A stretch of 64,000 nucleotides of DNA, taken from contig JBLHLC010000016.1 in assembly GCA_047619685.1 (NCBI GenBank), positions 1 through 64,000 of the forward strand, read 5' to 3'. This stretch comes from JABDJZ01 sp047619685 (lineage in GTDB: Bacteria > Bacteroidota > Rhodothermia > Rhodothermales > UBA10348). Under the pieces are notes generated by a model. It made no database searches, was not told where the DNA came from, and saw only the letters and a list, made by a program, of their open reading frames with translations. Position 1 is the stretch's first letter. Every line of letters begins with the position of its first letter. Position numbers and translations under genes: made by a program. Below, piece after piece: positions 61,158-64,000 of the stretch.

Positions 61158-61994
61158 ATGCCAACTTTTTCCGAACGCCTTGCCGACGCCCAGATCCGCA
61201 CAGGGTCATCCCTCTGCGTGGGTCTCGATCCAGACCTGGATCGTCTTCCGCCTCATCTTCTGGCCTCACGGACTCCCGAGGCTGCCGTGGAGCATTTTTG
61301 TCGGCAGGTGATCGAGGCTACGGCCGGGTCGGCCTGTGCGTTCAAGTTCAACTTTGCATTCTTCGAACGACTCGGTGACGCCGGCATGGGCGTCATGCGA
61401 CGCGTCCTTGGCGCCACCCCCGGCGAGGCACTCACTATCGCGGATGCCAAACGAGGCGACATCGGCAACTCCGCCCGGTTTTACGCCGGATCCGCGCTGA
61501 CCGATCTTGGCTTTGACTCGGTCACCGTGAGCCCCTACATGGGCCGTGACAGCGTTGAGCCGTTCCTGGAAGACGCGCGGAAAGCCGCCTTTCTGCTGGT
61601 TCGAACCTCAAACCCGGGTCGTGCGGACCTGCAGGACCTCGTTGTGGAAGGCCGTCCTCTCTATGAGGCTGTGGCAAGACGCGCACTCGGTTGGGGGCAG
61701 CCGGGAGGCGGACAACTGGGGTTCGTGGTTGGCGCGTCGGACATCGCAGCCTTGGAGCGTTTACGGGCAATTGCGCCCACAACGCCGTTCCTTATTCCGG
61801 GAGTCGGAGCACAGGGCGGGAGCCCGGAGCAGGTAATGGCGGCTTCGGGACGTTCCCCCGGTCTGACACTCGTGAATTCAAGCCGAGCCATCTGTTACGC
61901 GTCGTCCGGAGCTGATTTTGCGGCGGCGGCCGGCCGCGCTGCTGCCTTGGCCGCCGCGTCCCTGTCCCTGCAGACCTCCACTGTCCATGGCTGA
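61158..61994 (+). CDS. pyrF: Orotidine 5'-phosphate decarboxylase (type 2)
   Basis: 278 residues from the ATG at 61158; a TTG nine codons earlier is also open. SSLCVGLDPDLDRLP at the start, FKFNFAFFERLG, and the catalytic Asp-Lys in TIADAKRGDIGNSARFY, followed by VSPYMGRDSVEPF and PGVGAQGGSPEQ. It is the final step of UMP synthesis. Its end overlaps the start of the ABM protein by 8 bp, so the two are co-translated. Confidence 0.96.
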   Translation: MPTFSERLADAQIRTGSSLCVGLDPDLDRLPPHLLASRTPEAAVEHFCRQVIEATAGSACAFKFNFAFFERLGDAGMGVMRRVLGATPGEALTIADAKRGDIGNSARFYAGSALTDLGFDSVTVSPYMGRDSVEPFLEDARKAAFLLVRTSNPGRADLQDLVVEGRPLYEAVARRALGWGQPGGGQLGFVVGASDIAALERLRAIAPTTPFLIPGVGAQGGSPEQVMAASGRSPGLTLVNSSRAICYASSGADFAAAAGRAAALAAASLSLQTSTVHG

Positions 61995-62304
61995 CTCGGG
62001 CCCCGAAATCACCAGGCTGGTGCGATTGACGTTGCTACCGGAGGCCTTCCCGGCCTTCGAGGATATTTTTGCCGAAGCCGCCCCGCGAATTCGAAGCAGT
62101 CCCGGCTGCCATCATCTGGAATTGTGGCGGGATATCCGGTATCCCAACGTCGTGAGCACCTATTCGCGATGGTCGTCGGAGGCGGCGCTCAACGCGTATC
62201 GCGAGACCGAATTTTTTCGACTCATCTGGGGCCGTACCAAGATGCTCTTTGCCGCTCCTCCATTTGCGGCCACGCACGTCGCGGTAGAGGAATACATGGG
62301 GTGA
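61987..62304 (+). CDS. Antibiotic biosynthesis monooxygenase-domain protein
   Basis: 105 residues from the ATG at 61987, within the pyrF end. One ferredoxin-like ABM fold: TRLVRLTLLPEAFPAFEDIF, PGCHHLELWRDI, VSTYSRWSSEAALNAYRET. Family members are small oxygenases or stress proteins with varied substrates. The name should not be read as evidence of antibiotic synthesis. No linked substrate. Confidence 0.8.
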   Translation: MADSGPEITRLVRLTLLPEAFPAFEDIFAEAAPRIRSSPGCHHLELWRDIRYPNVVSTYSRWSSEAALNAYRETEFFRLIWGRTKMLFAAPPFAATHVAVEEYMG

Positions 62305-62380
62305 GATTTCCGGTCTATTTTCCCACGCCCTTATCCACCGTGGGCGCTGGGCCGATACCAGACAGGAAGTGCCCCATCTA

Positions 62381-63268
62381 ATGCGAGAGCGAACCACTCA
62401 ACAATCAGGGCGGTCCAGTCTGGACTTGGCGTTCCCGCCAATGTCTGCAACGGTTCGCGAGGTTAACCGCCTCGTGCGCTCGGGCAGTCATAGCACCGAC
62501 GAACTGGCAACGGCCATTGCATCTGACCCGATGATGGCCGCCACCGTGCTGAGACGGGTAAATTCTGCGTTCTATGGCGTTCGAAGGCAGGTTGCAGACC
62601 TGAACAAGGCCGTCTACCTGCTGGGATTCGACGATGTATCCAACCTTGTCCTGACCGCGTCATTCCTGCGGCTTGCGGACATGGTGAGCGACCGCGGGGC
62701 CCGGCAGTTGTTTGCCGATCTGATGCAACTCAGCCTTGGCGCGGCAATCTATGGTCAGTTCATCGCTCAGGAATTGGGCGTTGAGAATTCGGCAACGGCC
62801 TACTCGGCCGGCCTCATGCACACCAGCGGACGTGTCGTATTGCTTTTCAATTTCAGGGATAAGTACACGGTTCTTTGTCGGCCTGGCACCACCAGGCCCT
62901 TTCCTGATGCTGCGATCGAAAGGACCATGATCGGGATCGACCACGCACAGACCAGTGGACTGGCCATGAAGGAGTGGCAAATGCCCGCGGACCTCATCGA
63001 GATTGCGACTTGTTACGAGGCGCCCGGACGAATCGCCGATCAAGGCCTTCGCGATCTCGCGCTCTGCATCTCTGTCGGCGTGTCGGCCACCGAACAACTC
63101 TGCCTCAACAGGTCAAAAGGATTGGCGTTCGAGGCTAAAGCGGCGCTCCACGTGCTCTCGCGCATGCGTGGCAAGCAGGCAAGCGACATCATTCGTCGCA
63201 TCGGCGAGGAGAGCGAGGCGGTGAACGATCGCATCGCAATCCTGGCGGGCGACCTTTCGCTTGCGTAG
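62381..63268 (+). CDS. HDOD-domain regulatory protein
   Basis: 295 residues from the ATG at 62381 (GTG at 62369 also open). A single HDOD domain: MSATVREVNRLVRSG, the DPMMAATVLRRVNSAFYG signature, AVYLLGFDDVSNLVLTASFL, and YSAGLMHTSGRVVLLF, where HD residues of catalytic HD-GYP proteins are not all kept. No receiver, EAL or GGDEF domain. Such proteins control cell cycle or signalling through binding rather than catalysis. No operon partner is visible. Confidence 0.88.
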   Translation: MRERTTQQSGRSSLDLAFPPMSATVREVNRLVRSGSHSTDELATAIASDPMMAATVLRRVNSAFYGVRRQVADLNKAVYLLGFDDVSNLVLTASFLRLADMVSDRGARQLFADLMQLSLGAAIYGQFIAQELGVENSATAYSAGLMHTSGRVVLLFNFRDKYTVLCRPGTTRPFPDAAIERTMIGIDHAQTSGLAMKEWQMPADLIEIATCYEAPGRIADQGLRDLALCISVGVSATEQLCLNRSKGLAFEAKAALHVLSRMRGKQASDIIRRIGEESEAVNDRIAILAGDLSLA

Positions 63269-63293
63269 AGGGCTGTTGAACGCCAGCGCCACG

Positions 63294-64000
63294 CTAGAAG
63301 CTCAGGCTTAGCCCCAGTTGCACATTTCGGCCAGGGCCCGGCAGGCCGAGTTGCGGGAATACGGACTTGTCGGTCAAGTTGTTTAGCCTCAAGAATAGCT
63401 CCCCGTAGATGCCGGCTCGTGTATACCGACGGACCGAGACCCGGACATTCCATTGCAGGACTCTGGGCAAGGCGACTTCCGCGTTTTCCGGGTCCAGCGA
63501 ATAAGCCCGTCCGGTGTAGACGCTCTCAACGCCAAACGTCCCGCCCGCGCCCGGGGTGACGGTTATGCCAAGACGCCCCAGGACCGCCGGCTTTTCCATA
63601 AGGACATCACGGTCCGGCTCGCCGAGGACGGTCGGATCCGTAAAGGTGGCGCCGTAGTCGAGTCGAAGGGGCTGGGCAATCCGGTATCGACCGACAACCT
63701 GAAGTCCCAGGACGCTGCTCCCCGCCAGATTGATACGCTGGCGCAGCCGCTGGCCGTCCACCTCTACATTCAACTGGTCGATGGTGTGCCACGTCCTGTT
63801 GAAAAAGGCCGTGATCTCCATATCCGCCTCGTCCGTCCCATGACGAAAACCGACGTCCGCCAGGAGTGCCGATTCCGGCTTGAGGCCTTCGTTCACAATG
63901 AACCGATTCAGCGCCTCCCCGAACAACTCCCTCATCGTGGGAAATCTGGCTTTCCTGCCGACTGTGGCCAGAAGCCGCCAGTCGTCCGTGACGTCATATT
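63294..64000 (-). CDS. TonB-dependent receptor, C-terminal part (cut by window edge)
   Basis: Only the last ~235 codons are present; the gene continues past base 64000. The visible part has barrel strands alternating polar and aromatic residues, RFPTMRELFGEALNRF, ELFLRLNNLTDKSVFPQ and a terminal FSF-type motif (QLGLSLSF), which are hallmarks of the TonB-dependent receptor barrel end. Substrate cannot be judged without the plug domain and upstream partner genes. Confidence 0.85.
   Translation of the reverse strand, partial: YDVTDDWRLLATVGRKARFPTMRELFGEALNRFIVNEGLKPESALLADVGFRHGTDEADMEITAFFNRTWHTIDQLNVEVDGQRLRQRINLAGSSVLGLQVVGRYRIAQPLRLDYGATFTDPTVLGEPDRDVLMEKPAVLGRLGITVTPGAGGTFGVESVYTGRAYSLDPENAEVALPRVLQWNVRVSVRRYTRAGIYGELFLRLNNLTDKSVFPQLGLPGPGRNVQLGLSLSF

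Noticed and set aside
1..64000. CRISPR array, insertion sequence, prophage or rRNA operon
   Set aside because: No regularly spaced repeats, transposase, integrase, phage structural gene or rRNA sequence was seen by reading both strands. A search with standard tools could still find small remnants.

Overview
The window looks like chromosome of a Bacteroidota-related bacterium, most likely of the Rhodothermota (Rhodothermales-like) lineage. This is inference from gene content. The support is: C-terminal type IX secretion (T9SS) style sorting domains on two secreted proteins, a BamA gene followed by two OmpH/Skp genes, the Bacteroidota-specific secreted protein usually mislabelled 'asparagine synthetase B', visibly high GC, and starts that mostly lack Shine-Dalgarno sequences (hslU, serS and both skp genes have none). 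No plasmid, phage, insertion sequence or CRISPR array was seen. Most of the window is densely packed housekeeping and envelope genes, many coupled by 4-bp ATGA/GTGA/TTGA overlaps.

Left end (1-5040) is the accessory, decayed part. A PLP-decarboxylase 5' fragment runs into a multiheme cytochrome c pseudogene with three frameshifts. A secreted FG-GAP/T9SS protein follows, bracketed by two 59-bp direct repeats (53/59 identical), then tRNA-Asp with its terminator. 5040-7800 is a ClC channel/MscS osmoregulation pair. 7850-16860 is secreted catabolism: DPP-IV, a second S9 peptidase with an acidic insertion, a DUF3224 protein, a 3-keto-disaccharide hydrolase-like protein, a secreted histidine phosphatase, and a lipoprotein sulfatase overlapping a lipoprotein formylglycine-generating enzyme. 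16863-17413 has no gene but carries two copies, in opposite orientation, of a 108-bp hairpin element whose arms co-vary.

17414-33416 holds adenine deaminase, a WbqC-like protein, LD-carboxypeptidase, purN-purH-mreC-dacB, and then hslV, a NYN-domain nuclease, hslU, an acetyltransferase, a membrane protein, a flippase and an exonuclease/phosphatase-like protein, all co-oriented. A 28-bp perfect palindrome covers the predicted hslV promoter. 33420-41150 has tRNA-Gly, asd, folD-mscS-GH13 amylase, and osmC/surE/panB on the minus strand.

41230-48460 is the conserved envelope cluster on the minus strand, dxr-rseP-uppS-bamA-skp-skp, closed by a strong terminator. 48530-58850 is mostly plus strand: a TPR protein, the AsnB-like protein, a thioesterase, a small outer-membrane-like protein, an RmlD-like reductase, serS, a DUF1800/DUF1501 secreted pair and a yeast-type cytosine deaminase. 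The right end has a long acyl-CoA dehydrogenase, pyrF, an ABM protein, an HDOD protein, and the 3' part of a TonB-dependent receptor that runs off the edge.
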